A stretch of DNA of 64,000 nucleotides from Heliocidaris tuberculata (Eukaryota > Echinodermata > Echinoidea > Camarodonta > Echinometridae), in the NCBI GenBank assembly GCA_025618425.1, contig CM046845.1:10816057-10880056 (forward strand). Direction: 5' to 3'. A model generated the notes under the pieces. The model did no database searches and was not told where the DNA came from. It worked only from the letters and a program-made list of their open reading frames with translations. Below, piece by piece: positions 12,001 through 27,000 of the stretch. How positions within the stretch are numbered: position 1 is the first letter of the stretch; every line of letters starts with the position of its first letter. Position numbers and translations under genes: made by a program.

Positions 12001-15000
12001 TTTCCGCTTTTTCCTCCGATCCTAGATTTTTTTCCGCGTATTTCACTTTTCCATTAAAAAAAAATCCAATTTCCGCGCATATGCCATCGTGTATACACAG
12101 TAATACATGGGCATGCAATAAAGACGGAATCGGAGGCGATCCCTTAACTTACTACACATACATACTCGCACTGCACCTCGTGTCCGTGTATGCTCTCTAC
12201 GTGCATGCGAAGGGATCGCCTAATAACCGCAGAGGATTTGTGTGCATACGCAAAATACCCCCGCCCGTAATTGCGCACTCGCATGAAGGCGGAAGGCTAT
12301 TCATACTACAAGCAAATGCATGTTATTACATGTACACAGTCACACAACGCATGTGCAGTGCACATGTGTTTGCCAGTGCAGTCGCGACGTGATGTTTCAA
12401 GTGAGCGAATGATCTGTCTTTTGCCGAGTTGGATTGTAATATTAAAAGGATAAGCCTTGGAAATACCCAGTTTTATAGCAAGATTGTGGATAAGACTAAA
12501 GTTTGACTTCATCCCGGCATCTGGAAAAAAGTAAACGGCATGCATTTTGCAAGGTGTGTGATCATCGACGATGAGATATTTTGATCGCTCACATTTGTTG
12601 CTTATTCAGCTCAGTTTTATTCATGAAAGTGCTCTGCACATAATACACATTAAACACATTCGGTGGTATTGATAAAAATGTGTATTCAGAGCCTGTTTTG
12701 GGGTATGACTTATGCTATATAGAATCATCTTAATCCAGATTCTCATTGAATATGAGGTTAAATATCTCACCACAGAATGCACTAGATTGCACAATTCTTA
12801 ACCCCAAATTTGAAAAATTTCCCTACCGTGGGAGGGGGGATACCCCCCTCCCACACCCTCCCCCGCTCGGTCGCTTCGCTCCCTCGCTTTGGTTCGCGAA
12901 AGTTTTTCAGTGTTTTTTTTTAACAGCACTTTTCATGCCTGGTAATTGAAGTTAGAAATAACCGTGATAACCGTCTGTTATTTATGGGGAATCATTTATT
13001 AAAACTGGCATTTGACACACAGAACACAGGGCAGAAGATCATAATAAAATAGGCAAAAAACATTAGTTATCTTATAATCTGCTCTCTCCTCACCCCCAGT
13101 CTTCATCCCATTGGCCCCAAATCGGGGTAGGTTGTGTCTTTTTCCCATAGGTGGCAAACGTTCCGTAATACAATACCTTTTTCAAGGGACCAAAACGCCG
13201 CGTCTCGGGAAGGGGTTTGCTTGGAAGAGAATATCATATTAAATCTAGGTTGTCTTTTTCAAATTCCACCAACTTCTTTTTCTGTAGGACTTTAAGCATT
13301 CAGTCTGTAAGTTTGACAGTTATTCATTGGATATTTTATTTGCTATGGTTGATTTTCTGAAAAGTGTTCAGTAATAGGATCCACCTCCATACCCCCAGCC
13401 CAGAAAAGGAAGTTTGTGTGGAGCCCTGTTAAAGGGATACTTTGGTGGGCCTGCATGGGCGATTTCCGATGAGAGAGGAAAATATACTCGGAGCTTCGTG
13501 TCACTTTCGATGTAAGGACTTCCATCACACGTGCTAAAACATGTGATTCATATTGGATCACCTCTGAGATAGTTCGGTGAAGACCGGCTTGTAATTTAGA
13601 TTTCGCGCGATGGGAAAGTAATCAAACATATAGAAAAGTAATTACAGAGCCAGCTCTCTGGTTGAGCCTGGGGGTAGTTATGTAATCGTGGCGACAACGC
13701 GTCGTGGCGGGGCAGTGCAGAAGCGATGGCTAGACTAATCAACCAGAAGTAAACCGTGTTTTGTATTTGGAAATATTTCAGCATTACACTAAACTTGTTT
13801 GGGTGAACGAGGTTACGACCAGTTACAAGACTAAGGGCCTGGGCCGAAGTATTCGCCTAGTTCCAGTTCGGTCAACTTCGTACCGTCCGATCATTTATGA
13901 CATTAGTCCGACGGCCTCGCACAACGGGCGTGCTATGTGTACAAGTAAACGAGCCTTTTGCAAATTCCGCACAATTTCATTTCCCCGTGAGTTCTCATTA
14001 GACTGGCCCTTTAACCCATAGCAATTCAGAGTTTTCTTATGGTCTAAATTAATCAGTTTTCGTTTTCCCTCCTCAAGTTGACAATAATTATTCTTATTTT
14101 GTACTCCTTGAAAAAAATTAGAATGTTTATTTAATGAACCAATGTGAAGGAAAATTGCAAAATTTAATAGAAAAATTTCTAATTTGTACACGAAAATAGT
14201 GTTTATATATATATTTTACACCGTGTTGCCAATTTAGAGACTTTAGTGATCAGTTACAATAAAATCACTCTTTTTTGAGAATGGCATGCAACATACTGCA
14301 CTGGAAATAGACTCAAAATCTTCTGTCATTTTTGCTCTTTCTGCTCATGTATAATGTGGACATTTAGTTCCTAGCATTCTGGATCAAAAGATAATGCAAA
14401 AACATCACTAAAAGGAGACACTGTACTGCTATGGGTTAACTGATAGAGAAGAGAAATGGTTATGGAGGCTCCATGTGGACAACATACATACATACATGTA
14501 CATGTAGCTAACTGGAAGACGACTGGAAGTATTTAACAAATATCATTCTGCTAATATTGCATTACCTATTTCTGTTGACATTTTTTTTGTTATAGATTCG
14601 TGTTTTCAAAATTTGTTTTTTCTTTTCTTCTTTTTCTTATTTCAGCTCGTTTCTCACAACGGGCCAGAGGCAGACAGGCACTTGCTGCGCTGCCTCTTCT
14701 CCTACATCGACTTTGGTGATGGTAAGAGCAGCGGCAAAGACTTTTATGAGGTGAGGAAACAAATGACTGGAATTCATGCATGTGTTGTGCACCTCCTCCA
14801 TTGATGCAATTTACTGTTCACATGAAGGCTGATACATGTACTTATAGCATGATTAGTATGTTTGCTCACATACAAATACATGTAAGAATTGAGAGAATGT
14901 ATTTTTTCAACAAAATATGCATATTTAGGACAGGCAAGTGAAGTCTTAGTACAGAGAATACAACATACAATGTATGAGAGATATTATAAGCTATAATGTG

Positions 15001-18000
15001 CATTGTATTTAAATTCTGTAATTTTATTTTGTTTTGTTTTGTTTTGTTTTGTTTTATTTCAACAGACTCAGCTGTTGATTCAGGAGTGCTCCTTACTCAT
15101 CACCAAACCTAATTTTGTCTCTACTTTGTGCTTTGCCATCGACAACCCTCTGCATCAGCAGAAGGTGAGGAATAAAACAGTATTTCTACACAGAGTAATG
15201 ATGTAAAGATTGAAATATCTGACTTATAGATTTTCCTTTAGGGCTTGTATTAAAGGATGTAAAAGAGTTTGCCTTTTTATTCATAAGAATGTAAACATAG
15301 AGTTTGCCTTTTTATTCATAAGAATGTGACCTCAATATTGTAAAAGTGTAGAAGATTTACTAGATCTTGGAGTCCAAATATTTTATCTCTAACATTTGTA
15401 CATGTAGTTCCATTGTGATTCTATTATAAGGACAATACTAAATTGAATATGTCTGTTACTTTGCTGCAGTTATTGATAAACAAAAACACTTTCTCCAGTT
15501 AGTAACTGGTTTATTGGTAATTTGATGAACATGTTTTCATACATATGAGACATGTGTTTTGTGTTGTATTTTTCATCTACTGTATATCCTCTTTAAGCAG
15601 GGTTTGACACTAACGGGGGTCTGATACTCAGATTTTAAAAAAAGAGAGAGATTAGTAGTAGTACTAGGTGTTTTTTAAGTATGTCTCTAGTGTGACATTT
15701 CAACAATTTATTAATTTTTCAATTCATTATTACAGAGTCTAAAGCCAAGCCCACAGTTCTTCAGCCAACTGAGCAAAATCTTAAAGCTCACTTCCGTTCA
15801 AGAAGTTGTCTTTGGACTTGCTCTCACACATTCAGTAAGACCTGAAACTAGATCTCTAGGTAAGTGATGTTTACCCATTGGCTATCGGAACTGAGTTGTC
15901 CCTGTATTAAAGGTATTAAACAGTAGTGGTAGCAAAATGAAAGTTGGCATGAAACTGCTCAGAAACAGTCTCATATTGTTCGGCTTGCATAAAAAGATAC
16001 ATGAGTGAGATAATCCGGTATTCTATTCATGATTTCCGGTGATTTTCAGTAAAATAATTCAAATGATCGAATATCAACGGTTACCTTATACCCTCGCTAA
16101 GGACCACCTACCCCAACACTCCCGGCTCAACGGCGCACAGCGGTTAACACACACTGTTTACATGTGTATGAACTGTCAACGCGGCGGTACCGCGCTTGTA
16201 ATTCGATGTTTATTTTTTGGGATATTTTAGCCATTTCTAAACCATTTTTCTTCAAACAAACGTCACCTACGTTCGAAATTAATCATTTCACAATAGTATA
16301 TGTAGTAATTTCCATTCCAGCTGACAAAGTAGTTAAATATCCAAAGCGCCACCTTTCCCACTGCTGTACAATACCTTTAAGCCTGTGTTAATTAAGAGAA
16401 TTCAGTAGTCAAGCGGTGAACACAAGGCTTTGTTTTGTAGGTTCAGTTTTTCAGGGTTACACCATGTATTCTTTCAAGGATTAAGAGCCCTGAAAAGGGC
16501 TGGTGAGCGCTGCTAAGAGCCCTGTGGTTCTCGACGTTTCGATCAGTATGCTCTGATCGTCATCAGGAGAATGACTAGAACACTGCCCAGTGGAGGCTAT
16601 TTATTGCCTATGGAGGGATCCGATTGACAGCCTGCTTGGCGCCAATAGGAAATGCCTGCGAATTCTATTCACGCCTGCATTCTCATTCTGGTCACTGGTG
16701 GCGCTATAATTCCTCTAAACAAAGAAAGCACCGGGCGGTGAAAAACTAAACCTACAATTCAGTTTCTCCACCGTGAAAGGTATCGCTGATACTTCACTAA
16801 AGGCTTTGTTTGTTGTAACATGTTGTTGCCCCTTATCTGCTATTTCTCTGTGTAAAGCCTCAAATTGAAGTAATACATGTATAACTTAAGGCACATGCTC
16901 TTCTATGTTGTTTTTACATGTGAATATGGAAGTTTGTATAAACATCAATTAATGTCTTATAAACTATATTGAAGTAACATAAATCTGAAATTTGCAATAT
17001 CCTTTCATTTGCATTTGGGGTAAAAGATGTTTTTTTGAGAAACAAGTTTAAAACAAACTGTTAAAACCAGAGGCTCCACACATTGTTCATTGCAGCTGTG
17101 TCTCAGCAAAACCATTTTCGCAAATTGCAAAAACTCAGTATTTTGATGCAGTTATTTCATGGCATGTAACTTTCATGAATGTGGACCACTTTCAAAGTTC
17201 ACCAAAATTTCTGGCTTTACAGTTTTCATAAACGGGTATATTTTGTATTTGTATTTGTATTTATTTCTGTCAACAGCTCTCCAGTTTGTGAAGCAGAAGT
17301 TGCCTGATCTTGTCCGTGCCTACATAGATGCTGGTAAGCTTTCTTGTTGAACATTTTTCTCCTTTATTTTAATTTTTTTTTTATTTATTCTATGATTGTA
17401 CTGATGCCCCCCCTTTTTTTTAGGCTTCGGGTTTACAGTTTAGTAGAATATATGTTTTTGTTATCTTTAATTTTGAAATCAGAAAAGGAAATCATTTTAT
17501 TTCTGCTGTAATACAGATTAATTATGTACATGGAGCTGGTAAAAATTTGCCTACAGGTATATTTTCCCTCTTGCACATGGATAGAAATGATTCTGTTCAT
17601 GTTTTACTATCGGTACTAAAACTCCTCTTGTTTGCCTGTAGATATTCGTAACCAGCAAGAGAGTGGTTTAGCAGACTTTTCAGTGGAGATATTACAACTG
17701 CTCCTGACCCATCTTCTCTACCGATCATCTGATCAGCTTGGCCTTGGGAGTGTGCAGCTAGAGGCTTTCCTCAAGACTCTCAAGAAAGGTCAGTCTGAGG
17801 TCATCAGTTGCAGTGGTGATGATAATCATGATCAGGGTTGTAATGATAATGATGATAATGTCTTGGTGATTGATGATGATGGTGATAGTAATGGTGATGA
17901 TGATTACGATGTTGATGATGGTTGTTATGTTTATGATCATGGTCATGATGATGATGGTGTTTGATAGTGATTATGATGATGAAGATGATGATTTGAGGAA

Positions 18001-21000
18001 GTGGAAGAATGAGGAAGAAGAATGAATGAAAATGGAGAAGGAGAGGAAGAAGGAAAAGGAGGAGGAGGAAGTTTTCTTGTGCTTGTTTTGCTTGTCATAA
18101 CATGTTCTGTTCCATCACTGCAATTGAGAATAAAGATATCGGAAAATTTGTACAAAACAAAAAATTTATCAAAAATAATATCACACATTGTTGAAACTAC
18201 ATTTTTTCATTCCTGTGTATTATGATCTGACCTTTCAAAAATTCTATATTAATTGTACCATGTAACACTTTCTGGCTATGATGGAAAAAAAGTATCTGAG
18301 ACATCAAGATGATGAGTGGACCAAGAACATAATACATACCTTTGCTCAAACGTAAGACTTTTAGGAAACTGACTTTTTTCCCCAACTGCATGCCTGAAAA
18401 AAAACATAAAGATACAGAAGAAGTATTAAGAGGCAAATTTATGTTTTAGTGCATGATGATCATTTTGCTTGATTAAAATATTCCAAAATGTGTCAGTTGA
18501 GGTAAAGTGTACCAAACACATAAAGGGGAAAAAAATGTACAGCTAGGAAGCATAAAATCAGCCTCAAAGAATTTTACCCGACATTCTATAGGTCAGCAGT
18601 TGAGGAATATGAAGGAAATTAAGGATAAAATGAAAATGCATGTATGGAAGCCAACTCTGACTTGGGTTCTGCATGGGCCCATTCTTTGTGCATGGACTCG
18701 TCTACTTAATAGTTGCTTTAATATATGTTTATTGAGAGTACTTAAACTAGCCATATATGTTTATAGAAGTACTATTTCAAGCCCATATTTCAATGACATG
18801 GAACCTCTTTTTTAGAGCAAAATATATTTTGGTGATTGGTACCCTTTAAAGATTAAGTTGAGTTCTGGGACTTTTGGCAATATGATTGCATTGTGAAAGA
18901 AACTGTCTGGAAGCATCGGGAAATGTTGATTATGCAGTACATATTGATGTGGAATCATCAATCTTGCTGAAAGCTGCCTGTACTGCACACAAAAGTGTGT
19001 ATATATGGGAGTAAATGGGACAACATAAAAATGTTGCATAAAAGTTTGGTCTAAACTTTTCAGTGGTCAATGGAAAAGCAATCCTTTTCAAGAGACATTT
19101 CTGCATGATATTCTGCAGAACTGACATAAAAAGCATGAAAAAGCTCACAAATAATTTTTCACCTTTACCAGAATTCAACATTCTCTTTAAAGTGAAATTC
19201 AAGCACTTTGTCAATGTTACCTTTAATATTCATCCATGGTACAAATGACGCTGAAATGACCTCAATTTATACTCCCACACGCATTTGTTTTGGTGGATGC
19301 GCTACTTGTTTAACAAGTAAAATCATACTGGTGTGTGCATCGTGGTGCTTACAAAATGACTGGATATAAAGGTCAATGGTACTCTGTACAAATCACCTTT
19401 ATCTGCGGAAATTGTAATCACAAATTGGCTTATTGTCTTGCACTTTTCAAACTTTCACCCAGCCATTTCTCTGATTTTCTATTTTTACTCAAAGTGACTT
19501 GATTCAAGGTTGGGTTCTCAGTTAGTGATATGCAGGAATGCTTGTTATGTCATGTTAGGATGTACATGCATTGTACATTTGTTTGTGTCTGGCACAATTC
19601 CTATAAAAAGGGTATTCACAATCGGGCATATTGTTTGCTCCTCATTATCATAATTTGTAAACATGAATGCTGAAATAATCAGTGCCCGGTCCTGGTAAGG
19701 AAATATGCCTGCCCTTTGGACTGTGACCAAAGTATGTGTTTTTCAAAGTACACAGCTGAAATGGTAATTGCCTGTTGCAAAGTAGCCTATTGCAAAGAAT
19801 ACTCTTGCCTTTTGCCCATAAACAGCTGTATCACTCAACTGCAAACTGGGTGGTACAGCTCATTCTTAGAGCTCATATCACACCAAGGATGTATGGACAA
19901 AAACAAATTTATACTTTTCGTGGTGGAGGTGGATTTTTATCATATTACATGAATGCGATGGGAGTTAGGCTGGTAACAGGTATCACATGTCTGAGAAGTC
20001 ATACAATATATTGTAGTACATGTATGTTTGTGTGTATGGTCATTACATGTATGTTCCGATTCATTATGGACAGTACCTTAACATTGTACATGGTTCTATG
20101 TGTTTAATGTACATACCAAAAATGTAAATATTTTTTTTCATATTTTAATTTATTTTCATCATGTGGGACTGGGTATAGATTCCAGAGATCAATATCATAC
20201 AGTTTTAATTACATATATATCCTCTCATAACAATTTATTTCATTTCTATTAAGGTTCACACTGACATGTGAATTTTTGTTAGCGCATTGCGTACCATTTC
20301 AAATCAGTTCATTCAAATTGGTTTTAATGAAAGCAGAAGAAGAGAAAAACAGAACAGTGAAAGTAAGACTAAAATGAAATAAAGAACAAGACTGTTATAT
20401 GAATTTCAAAAGTTATATTTCATCAAACACAATGTGAAAACTAAGAGTTACCTTGCAAGCAGCCCTTTGCTTCTTTTGTTCTGAGAATTACATGTATGTC
20501 ACTCTTCTGTGTTGTTAATGAAGGAATAAATCTGTTTCATAAGGGGGAAGGTGTTGGGGCTGCGTTACTTTCATTGATTTGCTCCTCTCGCTTCCTGCTG
20601 TTATTAAAGCCAACTTAGTGCCAAAGTAGCTTTCCCTTTAATCACTCTTCATTATCATGATATTTTTGCACCTTTGTTTTGTTTTGTTTTATTTTCTTTT
20701 CTTTATTTCTTAGTTACACAAGTTAAGACAGTTTTAATCATCAATTGACTCTCTGTATTGTAAATATTCCTTTTTTCGTGGTCTTTTTACTTTATTCTAC
20801 AGAATTCCCACCTGAGCGAGTACCTGTGGTACTTGCTCCACTATTGTATGGTGAAAAACAAGATATTCATATGGACAGAGTTATTTCTGACAGCATAGCA
20901 ATACCTAAAGGAGTGGTAAGTTGGAATGTGCATGGTGGTTTGTGTTGGTGAAGTATTCTTGATTTATAAATGTTAGAAATTTCCTGACTTGTTTTGCACT

Positions 21001-24000
21001 ATTATGCAGACTGCGCAGTCGATCTCAAACACTCAGAGTTACAGCAAAATTCTTTTTTAAAAATGTATATTCTTAATCCCACCTCTCACCATACGATCTG
21101 AATGCGATCCAGTTTTGAAAGAAATTACTAGTGTTGGATATGTACGTTAAAACATTGAAAATCTTAATGACCAAGGTTCAGAAGAGTCATATGAAGAATA
21201 AAATCAAAATTTTGGTTATTGCAAGTCTCCTTGGAGGAGGGTAAGCCAAATCGGCTCCAAATTAGAGTGAAATATTGTATAATGCGCAATGAGCTTTATT
21301 CTTTTCCCTTTTTGTTTCCCCCCTACCAGATGGATGGCTCTTTGGCAGAGCTTATGCAGGAGATGGGATATAGCTGCTGTGCCACAGTGGAGGAATGTCA
21401 CAAGACCCTTGTCCAATTTGGCATCAATGGCCTGACTGCTAGCAATGTGGCCAAGGTCATTGGCATGATGGCCAGAACCCACACCGGCCTTATAGATAAC
21501 CTTCCACTCCAGGTGAGCGTTGTATCGTAATTTATATTTTAGAAGTTGATCATTAGGGATTGATCCTTTTTTCTGTCTTCATCTTTGGCAAGTATTTTCA
21601 TTGAATAAATTTGCTTCAAACAAGCTTTTTTTCTCTCTCTGAACTTGTATGTACTTGATAAAAATTGATTGCTAGAAGAAGAATATGACATAGACAGAAA
21701 ATTACGCCTTTCATCATATAAATTGTCACTCTTCCCTAGTTTTAAAAGTTGGGAATGTATCGCAGTAAATGTTGAAATTCCAAGCTGACAATACGTATCC
21801 ATGGACCAGCTAGCAACCAGTGCACTTTTCTAATTGTCACAGGCGGTATCCGGGGCTAGCGTGTGGAGTGACGGCAAGGACAAGCAGGACCAGGCAGGGC
21901 AGCTGTCCACCTGGGACGTGGACACCTTTATCAAGGTGGTCAGGGAGCTTGCCCCACACATCAACTTCAAGGAGGTGGTGTTTGAACTGGACCACCAAGG
22001 CTTCTACATTGGGGATAGCCAGGCGCTGAGGCTGGTGAAAACGGCACTTGTCAGAGGTCTGCAGCAGGATGTCTTCCCTGTCGAAGCCCTCTACCGTGTC
22101 TGGAAGAACTTTGAAGGACAGGTAAGTCGTGCAATATAGATGGCAGTTGCAAAATATGAAAAGGTAATCATAGAGGTACAATTAGAAAAGAAGTAATTAT
22201 CTGGTTAAATGGAAAAGGAATAATCTGATTGAAGGTACATGTATTTGAACAAGTAGAAAAGAAGTAATTATCTGGTTAAATGGAAAGGGAATAAGCTAAT
22301 TGAAGGTATTTGTGAAGAATGCACAGAAAGAGAAATGCAGTAGCTGACAATGCAAAAGAAATTTAAGCATTTAGAGTTTAAGAATAGGTAGCACAATACC
22401 TTGTCAATGAAGTATTATAATCTGCTGTCTTATTGAACTTTGTGAAGTGTCTTCATGTGATAAACCTGTTGGTTTAATCAGAATTTGAAAGTTTCATTCA
22501 TTATGTTATTGTAATGTTAAAGAGCATTTATGAATCCTAGAGAACACAATTAAGTTTTAAAAATTCTGAGTCATTGTAGTGTTTGGAAACCCTTTTATGC
22601 AGTCAAATGTCAATAATTTACCAGTACTTCCTGTGATTAATGAAGGACATGAAACCTTATTTTTCTTTCTGTTTATGTAGCTGTCGTGGATCCAACAAGC
22701 TCTTGCTCAGCCAGATATCTTCTGCTTTGCTGACTACCCCTGTCACCCAGTGGTCATTGACATCCTAAAAGCACCACCAGAAGAAGAGAACAGGAAGATT
22801 GCTACATGGTAAGCCATGATTTAACGATTAAGCCTGTGACTGTTTCATAGTCACCCACTGCTGTAGTGTTATGGTAACTACATTATTTGTTGGACAAAAA
22901 CTACTGGGGGTTGTTTCATCAAACCGTCATAACGACAAGATCAGCGACATCTCGACACTGTCGCTCAACTTGTCCGCTAAGTGTTTCACAAAGCCGTCTT
23001 TGCTAAGACCAGCGACAACTTCGCTGACAAGTGACTTGTCGGTACTCCAGACCTGTCATATCTTTTTAGAACGCCATCACAAGCCAGCTTTTAGTTAGTC
23101 TATGGGCTGCGAAAAAATAAGAAATGTAAATTAAGAGAACATTTTTTTCCTAATCTCCAAGCACTATCCTTTACCATTCCTTTATCAAATAGTGTTACTA
23201 ATGTTCATATTATAATATTTTACAGACAAACAATATGTTCTTATGACTTCTTGAGCCCCCAACAAGTAACTGAGATTAATATTAAAACTACCCACATCGG
23301 TCTACCATAGAAAAAGCGTCGAAAACGGAACAGTCTGTATATACAAACCAATTTAAACGACGACAATTTATCATGTATGTATTTTCCCTATATATATCCC
23401 TTTTCACGCAATGCTATAATATGAATAATAGTAAATGTATTTTTTATATAAATGAATATCAAGAATTGGGCCATAAAATATCTTAATTTTATCATTTTCT
23501 CGAAAGTGTACACGAATTGGGTCTTCTTTCCATAATTAGTCAATTACGGTATCCTCTTATTTACAAATCTAGATTCGTACATCGCAAAAGCATCCTCGAG
23601 TTTTCTCAATTTTATAAATTCTAAGATGCCAGAAGTAACACATATTTTCATGTAAACGGGATGTTGGTATCAGCATTATTAATTTTCGCTGCCATTTTTA
23701 ACATTTTGGAACAGTTTGGGGAAAACTGAGCCTCAAAATGTCTTTGGGTAATTGACGATAAATCCGATGGATTGTGATAAAGACTATGTTTCTTAGCCGA
23801 TGAGTATCGATGTCAATGAGTTGTCGTTTATCATGTCTTCGTGAAACAGTTTTTCAAGTCCATGACATTTCCGTAGATCGCCGACAAGAGTTATGACTGT
23901 CATGGAGTTAATTTGATGAAACAACCCTCTGGTTACTGTAAAAACCTAGTAACTTCGTAGACAACAGTCATTTTCAAGGCAATAAACTTTCGCGAATTCC

Positions 24001-27000
24001 CCAAATTTAGTGTTGTGTCAGTTGTAATGCAATAATTCTGCAGCCTGTAACTTTCGCAATCTGAACCACTCGAAGAAGTTGCATAAGTTTCTGCTTTTTA
24101 CAGTGTGTTATTGGTTCCATTGTGTCAACATTACCAGCTAGTTCGCCATTTCTTACCCGATTTTAATTCCGTTTGCTTTATATGATAGCACTAGGTGGGG
24201 GATTCGAAACTTCTACACAGAATTTTGAAACTCATTAAATATGCTAATTTATGCGCATTTCTCAAAAATCACAAAAATTGCTTCTCCTTCCTCATTTATT
24301 GACCGATTTCGATTTTTTTTTGTTCCATCTGAAAGACTTTCATGAGGTTCATTGAACTTCTACACAGAATTTTGAAATTTTGTCTACAAAATTATTTATG
24401 CTAATTTATGCAAAATTTATTAAAAAGATCACAAAAATGGCTTCTTCTTCCTCATTTATTGACCGATTTCGATTTTTTTTTTTGTTCCATTTGAAAGACT
24501 TTCATGAGGTTTATTAAACTTCTACTCGGAATTTTAAAATTTTGTCTAGAAAATAATTTATGCTAATTATTTATGCAAATTTATGCAAAATTTATTAAAA
24601 CATCACAAAAATTGCTTCTTCTTCCTCATTTATTGACTGATTTTGATTTTTTTTCTTCCATCTAAAAGACTTTCATGAAGTTCATTGAACTTCTTCATGG
24701 AATTTTGAAATTTTGTCTAGAAAATTATTTATGCTAATTTATGCGAAATTTATTACAAAATCACAAAACTTGCTTCTTCTTCCTCATTTATTGAGGAAGA
24801 CTTTCATGAGGTTCATTGAACTTCTACTCGGAATTTTGAAATTTTATCTAGAAAATTATTTATGGTAATTTATACAAAATTTATTTTAACTCTTTGCCCT
24901 GTCCATTATGAAACCCATGGCTGCTGGATTATTTCAAAGGCTATACCTTTCTACATGATTTCTGTCGACATCATCGACAGAACCGAGAACCCAGAAGTGA
25001 CAGTGGTCAACAATAGCGGGTTATGAGCTAATAAAGACTTGAAACAGTGAGAGACAATGCACTGAAGCCACCCTTAAATGTCCCAACCTTAAAATTCTTT
25101 TTTTACACCAATGCATAACTTATGTCATTCAGTGCTTTTCTCTTTTATTACAAATCTTAACCTTCAAATCTCTCTCAATAAAGATTTCACAGTTGGTAGA
25201 GATACCTCACCTTGACTAACTTTATGCTTTATTTCAAATTTCTCTGTCACACAGTAAAACTATTAAAATTTACATTCCCCAAAATCTTTTAACTGAAGTC
25301 GTGCAACTTGAGTTGTCAATTTCCAGACTTTCATTCATATCTACATGTCACCGTCTCCTTCCAAAACCACATTTAGCCAGATCTGCAATAGGCACTTCAT
25401 CATCTGTACATGCATGTAACCAATACATGTACATTTCATCGATTCATTACAATGTCTACTGTGTTCAAAGTACAAATTGCATCAATTTCTTTGCTGCATG
25501 CCGGATGAGCGCCACATCATTGATGTGCTAGTTGAAAGTTGTAATCACTATGCATGTGGGAATTTCAAATTGGCTGAATAGGTAATGTCACTGTGATGTA
25601 GCTGTGGACAACTCCCCCATTCGCTCCAACACACAAAATGACTAAAATGTCACTTTTTTTCAAAATGCATTACTCAGTAGGATCTTTTCGTTCATGAGGA
25701 CCTATAACAATATGCTATCTCCAATATATTTTGAGTACTGCCCCGAGGGTAAAAGCGCCTCGAAGAAAATGGCAAATTAATGATATTTTTGTGTACGACA
25801 AATGGGAGAGTTGTCCACAAAAATGTCACAATTGACTCACCAAATTGCCAATTTGAGATTCACATGGATGTAGTGATCTCATTTTTCAAACATCCATAAC
25901 TTTCTTAGTCCTTGTCCGATTTCTTTCAAACTTTCACCATCCTGTTTTTCTTATTTTTCTGCTTTCATACAAATCATGTTATTACCAAGGTTGGATTGCC
26001 CTTTAATGAGACTGAATACGTCTGTGTTTGTGTGTGATTGCATTTTTATAGTCATGTTTATAGTCATGTATCAATCAAATATGATTATTTACACTGACCT
26101 TTAACGTCACCATCCGAACGAAGTGACTGAGATTCGAACTTTAGTCCAATCAGAGTCAGTCAGTAGGCAAATAGAGACTGTTAATTCAAATAGTTTACAT
26201 GGTTAATGATAAAAATCTTGGTTTACAATGGGTGAATTCAAGTCGGTGTTGAAAGCTGGTGTTGGTGTTGGGGCAAAACTAGCACCAGCCACAACACCGA
26301 ACTGAAATGAAGCTGGTGCTGGGATTGACTTCACTAGGTGGTGAGCTATCAATAATACGATTGGTATTATTTTTATAATCCCGAATTCGGTGATGGGGCT
26401 AGAATCAGCAGCCGAATTTACGCTCTCAACACCAACACCAACACCAACACCGAACTTGAAATCACCCAATGAGTTGCTTAGACCAACAAAATTGTTCAAA
26501 TTTTTTTTATAAACTCAACTTGTTTCCTTGTCTTTCAAAGCAAGTTTTGTTGCTTTCTTATCTTTCATTTTTGCTCTGCTGTATGATTTTTCTCGCTCGA
26601 TTTCTTTCTATTTTCACAGGAAATCGCTTGAGCTGGTTGAGGTGCTGCTGAAGCTGTCAGAGACTGGAAAGTATGAACAGGTCAAGAACCTCTTCACCTT
26701 TCCCATCAAGCATTGCCCTGACATGCTCCTTCTGGCCTTATTGCAAGTACAGGTAAGGATTGTGAGATTCTGCATGTGGTTGTATAGGACTGTAGAGGTG
26801 TAAAAGATTTTTATAGAAGACTCTGTCCAAATATATTCCGGCAAAGTTTGTGTATGTGAGTATGTCAGAATGCAATGAGCTAGTTTTGCTGAAGATTGCA
26901 CTTATGACAATTTGCTTTAATACAGATAGTTTTTAAAGCATTGCTATGTACAGCCTTTTCTTCAGAAACGTCACTGTTTTAAAAGTGCTATAATCTTGTT

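Noticed and set aside
12081..12392. 103-codon ORF in intron 1
   Set aside because: Lies wholly inside the GTAATT-flanked transposon and lacks any transposase motif.
17758..17964. Asp-rich (+) and Ile/Thr-rich (-) ORFs
   Set aside because: GAT trinucleotide repeat in the intron after exon 6.
26203..26499. Minus-strand ORF with VGVGVGVE
   Set aside because: Lies across the foldback element 26229-26468; repeat-derived.
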